A stretch of DNA of 64,000 nt from Chlamydomonas sphaeroides. Its lineage: Eukaryota > Chlorophyta > Chlorophyceae > Chlamydomonadales > Chlamydomonadaceae. The stretch covers positions 28,943 to 92,942 of the forward strand of contig BDDC01000174.1 of the NCBI GenBank assembly GCA_001662425.1, in the 5' to 3' direction. The notes under the pieces are model-generated. The model was not told the origin of the DNA and ran no database searches. It saw only the letters and a program-made list of their open reading frames with translations. Made by a program: the position numbers and the translations under genes. Of the stretch, positions 24,399 through 35,574 are shown piece after piece. Each line of letters starts with the position of its first letter. Position 1 is the stretch's first letter.

Positions 24399-26302
24399 GG
24401 CGGCCGCCCAGGCGCGGCGCGGTTGCGCGCCGGCAGCAGCAGCAGGATTGGGGCGCAGCGTGCGGGGTTTGTCGGGTGGCCGGGGTACAGCGGGCGAGGG
24501 CTGTTGTGGCGGGGTGGGCTCTCGGTGTGTATATCTGAGGGGGGGAGGGTTGGTGGCGACCGTGGCGGCTGCGCGCTGTGAGCGTGTGCGGCAGAAGGGT
24601 TGGGACGGGCGGGCAGTTCCTTGGCTGGAGGCAGGTAGGGCCGGCAGACTTGGCCCTGGCGGAGCGTTGCCAGCTGCTGGCAGGCCCACGTGATTGGAGT
24701 TGGGAGGTCGATGGCGATCGCAATCGCTGAAGAGCGGCTAGGTGCCATGGGGTGCAGTGCAGCAGGTACACGGGGGTTGCAGTGGCGAGGTGGTGCGTTT
24801 GTGACCGCACAGCTGGTAACGTGTCGGGCGGCTGCGCGACTCGTCATCACTCTGTCTCCTACTCTGTCTGGGGCCGAGCGCCCCTCGCGCCATCTCGTGC
24901 CCTGGGCGATGCCGCCGATTGTGCACGCGTCATGCGAGGCCACCGACAGTGCGCCACCAGCATGAGCTTGGCTGGGCTCGAGCCCAGCATGAGCTTGGCC
25001 GGGCTCGAGCCCGCGGCGCAGCGTTGGGCGGCGCCGCTCACGCGAGCGCAGCGGGCGCAAGGCGAGGTCGTTAGAGAGCCGCTGCCACAGCCTTGAGGGG
25101 GCAGGCAGCGGCGTGTCACGGGCCCGCAAGCGCCAGGCCCGCAGCCAGCGCCGCCGCCCCCACAGCCGCCGCCGCCCCCACAGCAGCAGGAGGAGGCCTG
25201 CGCCAGCGGCCGGAGCCGAGCGCTGGCTGCCTGGCCTGTGGACAGCGCATCCGGCTGGCGTCCAGAAAATGAGAAACGCGAACAACGGTAGCACGGTATC
25301 CGGCACCAGAGTGCCAAGACCACCGGCCCCTTGAGTACTATGTTACCCGTGTGTAGTCCTCCTGCGCCGGGCAGACCGCAGACGGCGGCCACCCTATGTA
25401 ATGCGGCGTGGCCGACTGCGTGCGCCAGCGCCCCCACGAGCCGGGCTGTACCGCCTGTACGTACGATGAGAACCAGCGATTGCGGTCACGTGCAAGCCCC
25501 TCGTCGTCGTGGGGTGGCGCAAATCCGTTGTGGCCACCCGGGATGCGCTTCAGTGTGCGGCCAGGCGCCGCCGTTCGAGCTGGCAGCCGGCGTCAACTGG
25601 CCAGTGGCGGGCGCCACCGGTGTCGCAGGCACCTCCGCCTCCACGCGACCGAATAAAACAACACTCGAGTAAGCAAAACGCAGCACGGCCTGCCGACATC
25701 ATCCTGCTCTGCAAGCCTGCTCCCTCCGCGCCAACCCTCTCCATCACAGCAGCTGCCACCACACACGCTTTGTTGCAGGCACATACGACATGAGACCACC
25801 AGCGTGCCCCTGTCCTGCAAGCCTGCGCTGGAGGCCTCCTGAGCCTCCATGCGCCACAGCACGCATCAGCACCATGATCGACCGCGACACTCACGGCACT
25901 TGCAAGGTCCTAGTAGCCGCCGCCACTGCCACCAGCCGCCACCCGCTGCTAGGCGTCCGCCCGGCACACGAGTGCAGCAGTCGTGCCAGCGTGCGCTGGA
26001 CTGCCACAACATCGCAACCCCGGGCATGTCGCGCGGATCGTGTTACGATATGTTCCTATATCCGACCACACCCGCACGACAGCCGCAGCGCACAAGCGCA
26101 CCAGCGGCTCGCTGCCGTGTACCCAGTGGCCCATGGCCGCACGCCCCTATCCATCGACACCGCTGCCAGCACCCGCACAGCCGCCTGCGCCTCCACGCGA
26201 GAGCGCCGCCGCGCCGTTGCAGCCCCGCCCACGGCGGCACCCTGCTCTGACTTCCACGCTGGTTCTACATACAGTCAAAGCCCTGCGCCTCCGCTGCGTG
26301 CC
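24399..26302. other. Intergenic between convergent NOB1 and an unknown gene
   Basis: NOB1 3' UTR and accessory DNA. A TGTAA at 25397-25401 is distant from the stop. It contains a 27-bp tandem duplication (24959-25012) and, near 26255-26283, an inverted partial match to motif C. Long frames on the minus strand continue antisense to NOB1 exons and are not supported as genes. Confidence 0.4.
24959..25012. repeat. 27-bp tandem duplication
   Basis: Two adjacent copies (24959-24985, 24986-25012) of a unit beginning AGCATGAGCTTGGC and ending GGGCTCGAGCCC, differing at one base. Confidence 0.9.
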
Positions 26303-27712
26303 CTACGCCTGCCGCCGCCCCGCCCCGCCCGCGGGTGCGGGCGCCGGCTTGGGCCGCCGCCGGCGCCGGCCGGTCGGCGGCGGCGGCGATGCACCGCTAG
26401 CGGACGGCTGGCGCGGCATGAGTCCCACTCGCGGCTCCTTAACGAACACGAAGCGCAGCCTGCGGATCCCCGGCTGCGAGGCAGCCGACTCGGACTCGAG
26501 GCCGGCCAGCAGGAAGCCGTCGGGAAGCCGGGTGTACGGCAGGGCGACGGCGCAGGTGCGGGCGGGCGCGCCCAGGGTCAGCAGCTCGCGCGCCACCTGC
26601 GGAGGTTGTGGGTATGGGTGTGTGGCGGGGGAGGGGGGCTGTGGGCCTGTGGCACGAAGGGCTCGGGCAGGGCTAGGGGCGAGGCTCTCGTCGTGCTTCC
26701 CGCAAGCTCAGCTCCAGGCGGGGCAGCTCACGGCGAGGAAGGGGGCCGGCTGCCGCCGGAGGAGCACGCGAGCCGGTGGGCGTGGCCAGCACTCGGGTCC
26801 AGGAGCTGGCAGCAGCCCCATCAAAGCATAACCCTATGGCCTCAGCCTATCTGGTCCAAGAGCAGCCAGCCCTGGCGTCGCACCGTGTAGAGGCCGAGAC
26901 GCTGTACGGCGTTGCCGTATGATCCATTGCCCGTACAGCAGGCGGCCACGTGCTGGATCCGACCGGGACCCGTGACCGGCAGCGCCAGCGAGCTGTTGGA
27001 CACCTCGCCGCCGCCCGTACCGCCGCTGCTGCCGTGCAGAGGGCCGGCTACGGCACCCCCGTCGTACAGGGATCGTACGGACAGCAGGGCGCCGCCGGAA
27101 CGCGTCGTGCTTGTGGCGGCCATGCCGGTCAGCCAGTGCAGCTCCCGCGACGGAGGCGCGGCGGCGGCGGCGTCCGAGGTCAGCGTGTACGACATGGCCG
27201 GGTACGGCATTCCGCAGTACCAGGGCGAGTACCGTGTCTCGCGGCCCGTGGGCGCGGCTGCAGGGTTGCGTACGACAGGTACGGCGAGCGTCATGTGGCT
27301 GGTGTGCGAGTTTGCTGCTCTTGCCTCGCTTGTCCCACGACTGGCAGGCCACAGCTGAGCTGTCACCATCCGGGACACGCCGTACCTGGTAATGGCGGGG
27401 GCGGCGAGGCGGGCACGCGGCCTGGTGGAAATGGCGGCGATGGCGGCGGCGCGGGCGGCGGCGGCTGCCTGCGGATGTCCGTGGAGGAGGGAGGGGAGCA
27501 GCAGTTGTGGGCTCGGCGCCGGAGTGTGAGGGGCAAGGAGGGCGGGCAGTGTGGGCCTGTCTGGGGACATGGCAGCGAGGCATGGCACGCCGCTGCAGGA
27601 TGCAAGAGGCGGCGCGAATGGTGGATAGACACTCACCAGCCCGGGATGAAGACGCCGCCGTCGTCGCTCTGGCCTGGGCTGGGCGGCTCGCCACGCTGCA
27701 GCAGGCGCCGGG
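26303..27712 (-). CDS. 3' exons of an unrecognised protein
   Basis: Three exons join in frame on the minus strand: 27712-27637, 27385-26884 and 26596-26303, ending in TAG. Introns are GT-AG (GTGAGT...CAG and GTGCGA...CAG). The spliced peptide reads VFIPGW|YGVSRMVT at one junction and RLGLYT|VARELL at the next. It contains TRYSPWYCGMPYPAMSYTLT, SRELHWLTGMAATSTT, a Gly/Ser-rich linker, PGRIQHVAACCTGNGSYG, then PDGFLLAGLESES and RRLRFVFVKEP, and ends in a basic Arg/Lys/Pro tail. I do not recognise the family. The upstream exons were not found, and the large middle exon might itself hide an intron. Confidence 0.5.
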
Positions 27713-28972
27713 CTGCATAGGCGAGGGGCCGGCCGTGGGGTCAGCAGTAGGGGCAGCACGTGATCACGGGTGCGCAGCTGGGGTATCAATTCGTAGGCGG
27801 AGCGTGGTGCAATGCCAGGGCACGTGCCAGGGTCGGCAGCTTTCGTGCCCTACGGCGACCATGGGCCGGAGTAGAAGGCTCACGACGGCACGCGTACCTG
27901 TCACACCGTCAACCGCGCCTGCCAAGCGGCGCACATTTGCGGCATGCGTGATGTGTCCTATTGAAGAAGACGCGAGGGCGCGTTCGGTTTGCGGCGTGTG
28001 AGTCGAGGAGTGCCATGCGAGACCGACAGCCGTGCCGACAGCCCGCAGGGGACTCGTCACCAGCTGACACGCTTGCCTGTTGCCAGCAACATCAGGAGCG
28101 ATAGGATACGCGCAGTGAAGGTGCGCTGCCCCGTCTTCGGCATTCGTTACAGAGGCCAACACGCGCCACAACCAGGTCTGAGTTGGTATACAACAGCGCT
28201 CGAGTGTAGCTCAAAGTAAGCGGCTGCTGGGGTAAACCAACAAGTCGCGTCTCACAGTTTTGGTGGGCGCGAATGTCTGCACTCTATGCCGCAGGCCTTT
28301 ATTGAAGAATAGTAGTGCAGCAAAACGCCGGTAGGATGACGGGCCGCTCGATACCTCCCTGCGACGAGTAAGTCGCGCCAGCGGTTGGCCGATCAGCCTC
28401 GAGCCGCCTTCCTGGCAGACGCGCTCTGACGCGCGCTCCTCTGCCATCGCTTCCACTTTACCTGCTTACACACATCAGAGTGGCTGTGGCAGCTCGCGCA
28501 ACCTGTTGCATACCAACCGCTGCGGCTGGCCCCCGCCCGCCCCGGCGCCCACAGACATACGGGTGGTAGCGCGTTGTCGCACGCTGCGACCCAGGGGAGA
28601 TACCCCTGCTGAGGCTGTGCCCGCCACCACAACTGCCTAGGAGGATACAGTTGCTGCGCGGCGAGGGCTACGCATGAAAAGGAGCATCACAGATGGACCA
28701 GGACGGACCAGGGGCCGCTGCAGGTGTACCAGTAGTGTCTCCCCTGGCCCCTAAATGCACGTACATCACCGGCCTCACCTACGCAGTGGCGAGGCCAGCC
28801 CCACGCACCGTCCCGCAAGGAGTCGCACCTACGCTGCTCCGCACGTGCAAGGCCCTACTGTCAGCCCGGGTCCGGTGCCGCCTGCCGCGCGCCAGCTGAC
28901 AGCTCAGCGTGCGAAGGGCAGCTCCAGTGCCGCATACCCTTCGCCAGCTACGTATCAAGCCCACGGACCCCC
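27713..28972. other. Gap between two unrecognised minus-strand genes
   Basis: May contain upstream exons of the gene ending at 26303, or its promoter, but no exon could be joined with confidence. Nothing else seen. Confidence 0.35.
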
Positions 28973-29744
28973 CTACTTTATCTCCAGGTAGGGCCGCCAG
29001 CTGTCGAGCTTCTTGGCAGCTGCCTGCCGGCTGCCAGAAGCTCCATCCGTCCCAACCTGCCGCATGGCGCCGGCCGCCGGCCTCACGGACGGAAGCGGCA
29101 ATCGCCCCGGTCGCTGCGGAGCATCTATCAGGCCACACGCGCAGTGATGGGCCTTGCTCCGATCCACGAGATTGCGCGCCTGGTGATGCCAACCGCCAGG
29201 CGCCTGCTAGCATCAGCAGCATCAGCAGCAGCACCGGTGGCAGCCACGGCAGGGCCGCCGAGCGTGAAGTTGCAGCCGAGCAGTGGGCCGCCGCCAACAG
29301 GGCGGGACGCGGACACGGCGTGCAGGCCTGGGGTCGGCATGGCAGGGCGGCGGGATAGTTAAGAGCCCGGGCGATGGCACGCCTGCCTGGCATAGGTAGT
29401 CGCATCGCAGCTCCCTTGCGTGCGTGAGCAGGTGCAAGCCTCCGCAGCAGTTGACGTTGGCGGCACTTACCTGCCTGCCCTATCAGGGCGGGCAGCAGTG
29501 ACTCACCTGGCTGCCAGCTCAGCTCCCCGCTGGCTGAGGCCGCCGGCGGCAGCCCCCGCGCTGCCAGCGAGCTCCGGCCGCCCGCGCCGCCTGCCGTCAC
29601 CTCGGACTTGAACGCAACAATGGCGGGCGTGCAGCAGGAGGATTGCAGGAACTGAACCGGCATAAAGGACGCCAACATGAATAGCTGCAAGGTGGCGGTG
29701 AGGCAGCCGGCGCTTGGGTTTGAGATGGTGCAGGACTCCGTCAC
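28973..29744 (-). CDS. 3' exons of a possible Cys-rich protein
   Basis: Minus-strand exons 29744-29507 and 29327-29194 join in phase (QP|G|LHAV) through a GTGAGT...CAG intron. A third exon, about 29127-28973, ends in TAG (DSWRPYLEIK). The first exon has ESCTISNPSAGC and QSSCCTPAIVAFKSEV around a hydrophobic stretch, suggesting a secreted or cell-wall protein. The second has LLGCNFTLGGPAVAATG. The donor of the second exon is uncertain: GT at 29193 gives the frame used here, while a GC donor at 29179 leads to an early stop. Family unknown and 5' end not located. Confidence 0.3.
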
Positions 29745-31152
29745 CTGGACCCAAAACTGTTGAGCTTTAGATAGAACGGGTGGGATATAAGGATGCTGGC
29801 TTCATCAAACATCATCAATCGTACGGCAAGCTGTGAAATGACTACTCACACAGCGGCGTGTCTCCCCAAGCCCGCACTGCCAGGTACACGATGGACCGTA
29901 CGGACATGCTCGTCAGCCAGTATGTGAGGTGGGTCGTCAGGCGAGGCTTTACCTAAAGCCTCATCAAGTCGTACGTCTGGCCCACACATACGTACGTAAG
30001 TCAAGTCCATCCCAGTCCATATGGCAGCCTCGCTCGGCGCAAGCAGGCCCGGTAACAGATTGAAAGGGGTTTCCCGCATTGCGTCCTTACCGCTTAAGGG
30101 GCTGACGCTAGGAGGGTACCTGCGAGTGAAGGTGGTCTTTTTGCCGTAGGAGAGGGATAGCCCGGGACCGCCAAGAAGCTGTGACGCGAGATTACTTGCG
30201 ACAAGCGGCGACCGAGCCTAAGACGCGGCCCATCGGCCGCCGTACGACACGTACCCAACATACCGTCCCCCGCCCAACGGCGGGACATACGCTCACGGCC
30301 GAACGCAGGAAACCTTGGTTTCCGTCGCTGCGTGCGGAAACCTCCTGTAACCACGAGGGCCCGTTAATGGACAGGCCGCAGCGCGAAGGGTCGACATGCT
30401 AAGCTCGCTCCGCTCGAGCGTGCTGGGTCCGACAGCGCTCTGACCGACAAGCAAGCGTGTGTTGGTACCGGTGGGTGCTAGTTGGCTTAGCTGGGATGCG
30501 TACATGCCGCTCGGCGTTGCGCTGCCCTCATGTTGACTTAGCCAGGAAGCTCCTGCTGAGAAGGCAATCACGCAGCAGGCTTCGAGCCAGATCGCTTCTC
30601 ATGACGATCTACGGTAGGTTGTAACCCTGCGACTTCCAGCGGTGGTGAGGATGCCCCCACGGGATGCCCCCGCCCCCCGCCACCCCCGCCAGACCCCGCC
30701 GTGCCAACAAACGGCGTCGGTACGGAGGGATGCTTCATGGCTGAGACAAGAACGTGCATCCAGGCCTAGAGGACCCTGGTGACGGTGGATGTCAGCGGGG
30801 GCCGGTTGGTGGCGCGGGGCCAGACCTGACACGCGACGGACACTGCATTCCGCTGAGTTTTGATGGCGCGCTGGTTGCTTTTGCAACCTCCGCCTACATG
30901 ACCTCGCCTGTGTGCCGGCGCGAGGCACCTCCCCCCGGTGCAGCTTGTGTACCTTTATGCAGCCGTACAGTTGAGAAGTGTCCAACCACGATGCACCCAC
31001 TCATATAACACGTTTAGTGGTGTCCACAACAGCCATCACTTCACAGCTCGGCCGGGCTTTTTCGCTGGGGGCACACTTCGAAACGATCGGGCTGTTGTTA
31101 CAGTCGGGCGCAACTTGCCGCCAACGCGCTCACGCGTGCTGCTTAAAGGACA
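29745..31152. other. Intergenic, no gene recognised
   Basis: Holds the promoter of the first methyltransferase at its right end. A short palindrome, GGAAACCTTGGTTTCC, occurs near 30307-30322. A minus-strand exon encoding MSVRSIVYLAVRAWGDTPL near 29840-29900 is possible, but its donor phase does not fit the exon at 29744. Confidence 0.35.
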
Positions 31153-34100
31153 ATGAGACGTAAAGGTGATGAAGGCGGAACGGACTGGGCCAAATACGTG
31201 GTCGTCTTCTCGCTGCTGGCGTGTGTGGGCTTGCTAGGCGCGCTAGTCAAACAGAACCAGTTGGTACTGCAGCAGCGGACTGCTTCGCCGATATCGCTGG
31301 GATCAGGTGTGTCAGGTCGCCATGTTGTCCCGCACATGAACAAGCCAGATTGTCGCAAGCTTCCAGCTCAGAGCCGGCGCATGATGTCATGTAGGGAGCT
31401 CGGCTGCAGATGTCAAGGCTGCAGCAGTGGCAACCGTTCAGGGGGTGCAAGCCAAGCCCGGGGCGGGTGGGCAATTTTTCTTCGTGCCACCCACGGTGCG
31501 CGACGGCATCCCGCTGCTGCTCCAAGAACGCGGCTTCAAGACCGGCATCGAGCTTGGTGTCCAGCTCGGCCTCTTCTCGAAACATACGTACGGCTGAGTG
31601 GCTGCGGGCGCACTGCACGTTCTAATCAACGAGTCACCCTGCTATTTACTCCTCCCGCAGCCTAACCTTCTGGCCCGCTTGCGAGCGCTATTACCTTGTA
31701 GACGCCTGGCAGCACCAGCCAAATTACTTGGGTGAGTGCTGGTGAAAGCTCCCAACCCGCGCGCGGGCCGCTTCCGGGAACTTTCGGGCCTAGTACGCGC
31801 TGCTGGTCCCACCACGTTTCCGTGCCTGCCCGGACAGCCCATGCCATCCCTTCCTCTCCTCTCAACCTTCCTTTGCCTATGCCACCCTGTGTAGACAATG
31901 CCAACGCGCCCCAGGTGCGCCAGATCTGGGCGGCGGGCGACACATGCCTCGCACAGCGCGGCAGACCTTGACCCGCCGGAACCTTGGCTGGGAGTCCCGG
32001 CCGCGGCCCCACAGCTTATCGTGCCGCTGGCGGTGCCTCGTCCGCCAGCGGCACGCGTGGGGCGTGGGAAGGGGGCCAAGCGGGCTGCGGCAGCGTAGCG
32101 CAGCGGGGCCCTCTCCCGGCAGTCCGTGTGTGTAACAGTTGTGCACGCCCAGACGGCCGGCACACATGCCGCATCGTCGCACTATGGCACGGGGGCACCG
32201 GCTGCGTCCCCTGCGGGCTGTTGCGCGGCATTGTCCCGCGTACCGCCAGAGGCGCACGCAGGGTCCGTCTGCGCCAGCGTAGGCGTGTGCAAGCTCCACT
32301 GCTCCACGGCCTGGCCCGCGTGCGTGCAACATGACCAAGCGCGCCCCCTTCTTGCCCCGCTTGACGTCCGCAGAACGAGCAGGACAAGTTTTACAAGTGA
32401 GGACCTGCGGGGGTGGGCATTGTGCGCTGCGGAAGGAGCGCGCCAGGCGCGTGTGCTGCCCGCACTCGGAAGTGGCGCCACTCTGCCTCCCTCCACAGCC
32501 GGTTCCTGCGCACTGGGTTGTGGGCTTGAACCAGTGCGCACACTCTGCCTGAACTGCTTCTCTCTCCTCCTTTCGCTCCGCAGTCAGGCGCAGGCCAACC
32601 TGGCGGACTTCAAGGCCAGGGTCGTCTTCCTGCGCAACTTCACAAGCGAGGCCGTCAAGTACATCCCCGGCCTCGTTGACTACGTGTGAGCGCACAGATG
32701 TGCCTGGGTGCTCTGCGCACGTGCCCGTTGCCGGTGTACGCACGTGGAAATTCTACCCGCGTACTTCCTCGCTGCATGCACGAGTTGTGGGCCCACACTG
32801 CACAGTCGATAGCACATAAGTCGGGTCGACCCACATCGACCCACATTGGACCGGAACGTCGTCGCTGTATCTTGATCGCTGCGCCGTGCCTGCTCGCCGC
32901 CCCCTTCATGGCCACCAAGTCCTGTGCCATGCCCTTGCCGCCCACTCCATGGGCTGGCTGGCCTACCTCGGGACCTTTCAATGTCCGCGCCTCCCCTCGC
33001 ATAATCTTTTCCTTCCCCCTTCCTCACAGCTACGTCGACGCGCGGCATGACTACTGCGGCGTCAAAGAGGACCTGGAGCTGTACTGGCCCAAGGTAAACA
33101 TGAATCGACAGCCGGGGCCTGCCATGTCTTGCCGGGGTCACATGGCCCCACCACGGAGCTGCATCTCCGGCTGCACGGATACCACGCAACACTGTGGCTG
33201 CGCCCTGCGGCCTGCTCCAGTCCCCCCGACTGGCATGTTGCACCTGAACACCCGGCCCTGCCCGCCGTGTGCACAGATCCGCAGCGGCGGCATTATGGCC
33301 GGTCACGACTACCTGGACGCCGGCCAGGTGGGGACGGGGGTGCGGCGGCAGGGTTGAATGATCTTGAGGGGGTGCAAGAGGGGATGTTGCCTTGTGACTG
33401 AAGGGGGCTTGCCCAACTGCCTAGCAAATGCTGTGCCTGCCAGGCCCCCGTCCTCGGCTCGAGGCAACTCTGCCCCTCACCGCGTGTGCCCGCCTCGACC
33501 GCCACCGCTGCAGGTCAAGGCGATCAGCGGCCAGGCGTGGGAGAAGGTGCGCATTGTGTGTCGGCACGGCCCGCGCGCAACTCGTGGCCGTGAATGGTCA
33601 GGAGCGAACCGGGGCGGCGCCCGGCCTGTGGCTTGTGTGCCACATGGCAACGTCGGGCACGACAGGGAGATGAGGATGGGCCGCGGGATGAGCCTAGCTA
33701 GCCCACCTCATAGCTGCGGAGAGGTCGTGGCGGCTGGCTTGAGTTGGGGCCATGGTGGCGGCCGGCTAATAGGGACAACGGCCCGAGTCTATGGCAGCCG
33801 GGCGGCCTAGCAACCTCGCACGTCGCCGCCCGCGCGGCAGAAGCTCGTCAGCACTGTACGCAGCCTAGTCGGCATCCCAACACGGCATAACCGCTCACCC
33901 TCATGCTAGCAGAACCTCACATCCTAACACAACTTCACAACCCGCAGTGCATGGATGGCACCATCCACATGGGTGCCGTTAAGGGCGCTGTGGACGAGTT
34001 CTTCAAGGCCAAGGGCCTGCCCGTCTTTGTGACCTACCAGGTGGGGCCAGGCCCCCCAGCCTCACCCTGCCCGGACCCTTGCTTGGCCAGGGCTCGTAGC

Positions 34101-34409
34101 ACGCTTCACCTGACGCTTAGTGTAGTGCTGCAAGACGTTCATACCGTAGAGATCGCATCGGAACGTACACCGCGGCATGTGGCAGACACCATAGCAAAAC
34201 CGTGCCCTCTCGTGGGGTGGCTGCCGTCGCTGTCCTGCCTGCCCGCCAGGCGCAACCCGGGGCGCAGTAGCGCCCGCCCGTACGCGCCGCGTGCCGCGCG
34301 GTGCCGGCCCCAGGTCCCCTCCATAACCCCGTTTTGTGCTGGTGCCCCACCTCCACCTCTTCCCCCGCAGGACCCGCCGTGGAGCTCCTGGATCGTGTTC
34401 AAGCCGTGA
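31153..34409 (+). CDS. Membrane-anchored SAM-dependent methyltransferase, copy A
   Basis: Eleven exons: 31153-31306, 31410-31587, 31661-31731, 31895-31914, 32374-32396, 32584-32685, 33030-33093, 33277-33327, 33514-33546, 33948-34040, 34371-34409; 275 aa, all GT-AG. A basic start (MRRKGDE) precedes one hydrophobic segment at about residues 14-33, giving a type II topology with a luminal catalytic domain. KTGIELGVQLGLFS (95-108) is the glycine-rich SAM-binding motif I. YYLVDAWQHQ follows, then YVDARHDYCGV and WPKIRSGGIMAGHDY, typical of class I methyltransferases of the Methyltransf_24 type. It ends DPPWSSWIVFKP. Two exons are only 20 and 23 nt. The substrate is unknown; a Golgi or wall glycan is possible. 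Paralogue of the gene at 35575. Confidence 0.85.
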
Positions 34410-35574
34410 TCCGCCGCGGTGTGAGATCAGGCCGCCGCGTGGGCGTGACACGAGAGGTGCGCATGCGCCAGGGCCTGCCGTCCAGCAGTTATCGTGGCTT
34501 GCCAGGGGAGGCATCATGTGCCCGTTTGCGGTGGCCCTTCCAGAGCGCGCGATAGCCTGCAACCGATGCTCCTCCACTCACGCATCAGCCGCCTGTTTGT
34601 GCGCCGCCATAAACCTTCCGCTACCTTCCGCTTCCGCTTCCGCCTCCGCGCAGGACCTGCGCGGCAACTCATGGATAGAACGCAATGAAGCCGTGATCCA
34701 GTCTGGATGCTTCCGTGATAGCGACGCAGCTCTGTGGGTCTTCAGAGAGCTGCCGCGAGCCAGCAAGCGGCTGTGCGCAGCGTGCTGTGCTGGGTCATGC
34801 CGAGTAATGCAGCGCGATGCTGCACGGTGTGGGGCGGGCATATGTGTCTCATGCTGCGGGAGGTGGGGGCGCGGCGCCGTGCCATGGCGTAGCGCGCTAC
34901 CCGGGCTGCAGGCGATGTGCCGCAAGCGGTTCGTGGCCCAGGAAGGCTCTCGGTGGCTGTGTGGGCGGCGCTGTTGTGATAGTGGTGCTGATCAACATGA
35001 TGTGGCCAAGAGCCTGTGACCTGCGCAATGGGGTTAGCCACTTCCGCGGTTGCGTGAAGCCGCCCCACTGGAGTCCGCGTTGCTGTCGCGGCCTTGCATT
35101 TCAGCTGCAGCCTACGCTTGTCAGGGGTGGCCCACTTCGTCACCTCATGCGCCAGAGGCCATGCCAGCGCACATGCTTCTGAAAGGATGGACAAAGGATG
35201 CAGGTTGTCGTGCGACTCTGCCTCACGGCGGGCGGCAGGCGGCATCAGCTGGGCGACTTGAGCTAACGTGGTCACCGCACCCCAAATGCGCCCTTCTTAA
35301 CTCGCGGGCGCCGCGCGGGTTTCGTAGCGCGTTGAATCGCCGTGGGCGGCCGTGCGACTGGCACCCTTGCAGAGCTGACAGATGAGCCGTACACAACGGT
35401 GTGCGGTTGTGGCTGGGTTTTCCGCTTACCACCACCAGCTTAATTGTAACTTCGGAAGACGCAGCATACTGTCCCACACCGCAGCTGACACGCCAAAACG
35501 GGGCCGTCGCTGGCCGGCAACGGGCAGGCTTCGGGCATCTTGCCTTATTATTGTTTGATCTGCCACGCCAAAAG
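34410..35574. other. Spacer between methyltransferase paralogues
   Basis: Contains an orphan relic of the terminal exon (34654-34696) and the presumed promoter of copy B. Otherwise no coding evidence. Confidence 0.5.
34654..34696 (+). pseudogene. Decayed duplicate of the methyltransferase terminal exon
   Basis: After a perfect acceptor (CCGCGCAG), the sequence GACCTGCGCGGCAACTCATGG aligns with the terminal exons of copies A and B, which begin GACCCGCCGTGGAGCTCCTGG. The match resumes at AAGCCGTGATCC, which spans their stop codon. The relic is 4 nt longer to the equivalent TGA, so its frame is broken, and it encodes DLRGNSWIERNE in place of DPPWSSWIVFKP. It is either the remains of a third gene copy or a duplicated exon. 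Confidence 0.6.

Noticed and set aside
23768..25306. 512-codon minus-strand open frame
   Set aside because: It runs antisense through NOB1 exons 6-7 and the 3' UTR. Long antisense frames are expected at this GC content, and the translation is Arg/Pro/Ala-rich with no motif.
29846..29902. Minus-strand exon MSVRSIVYLAVRAWGDTPL as the 5' exon of the gene at 28973
   Set aside because: Its donor leaves one base while the exon at 29744 needs phase 0, so the join breaks the frame.
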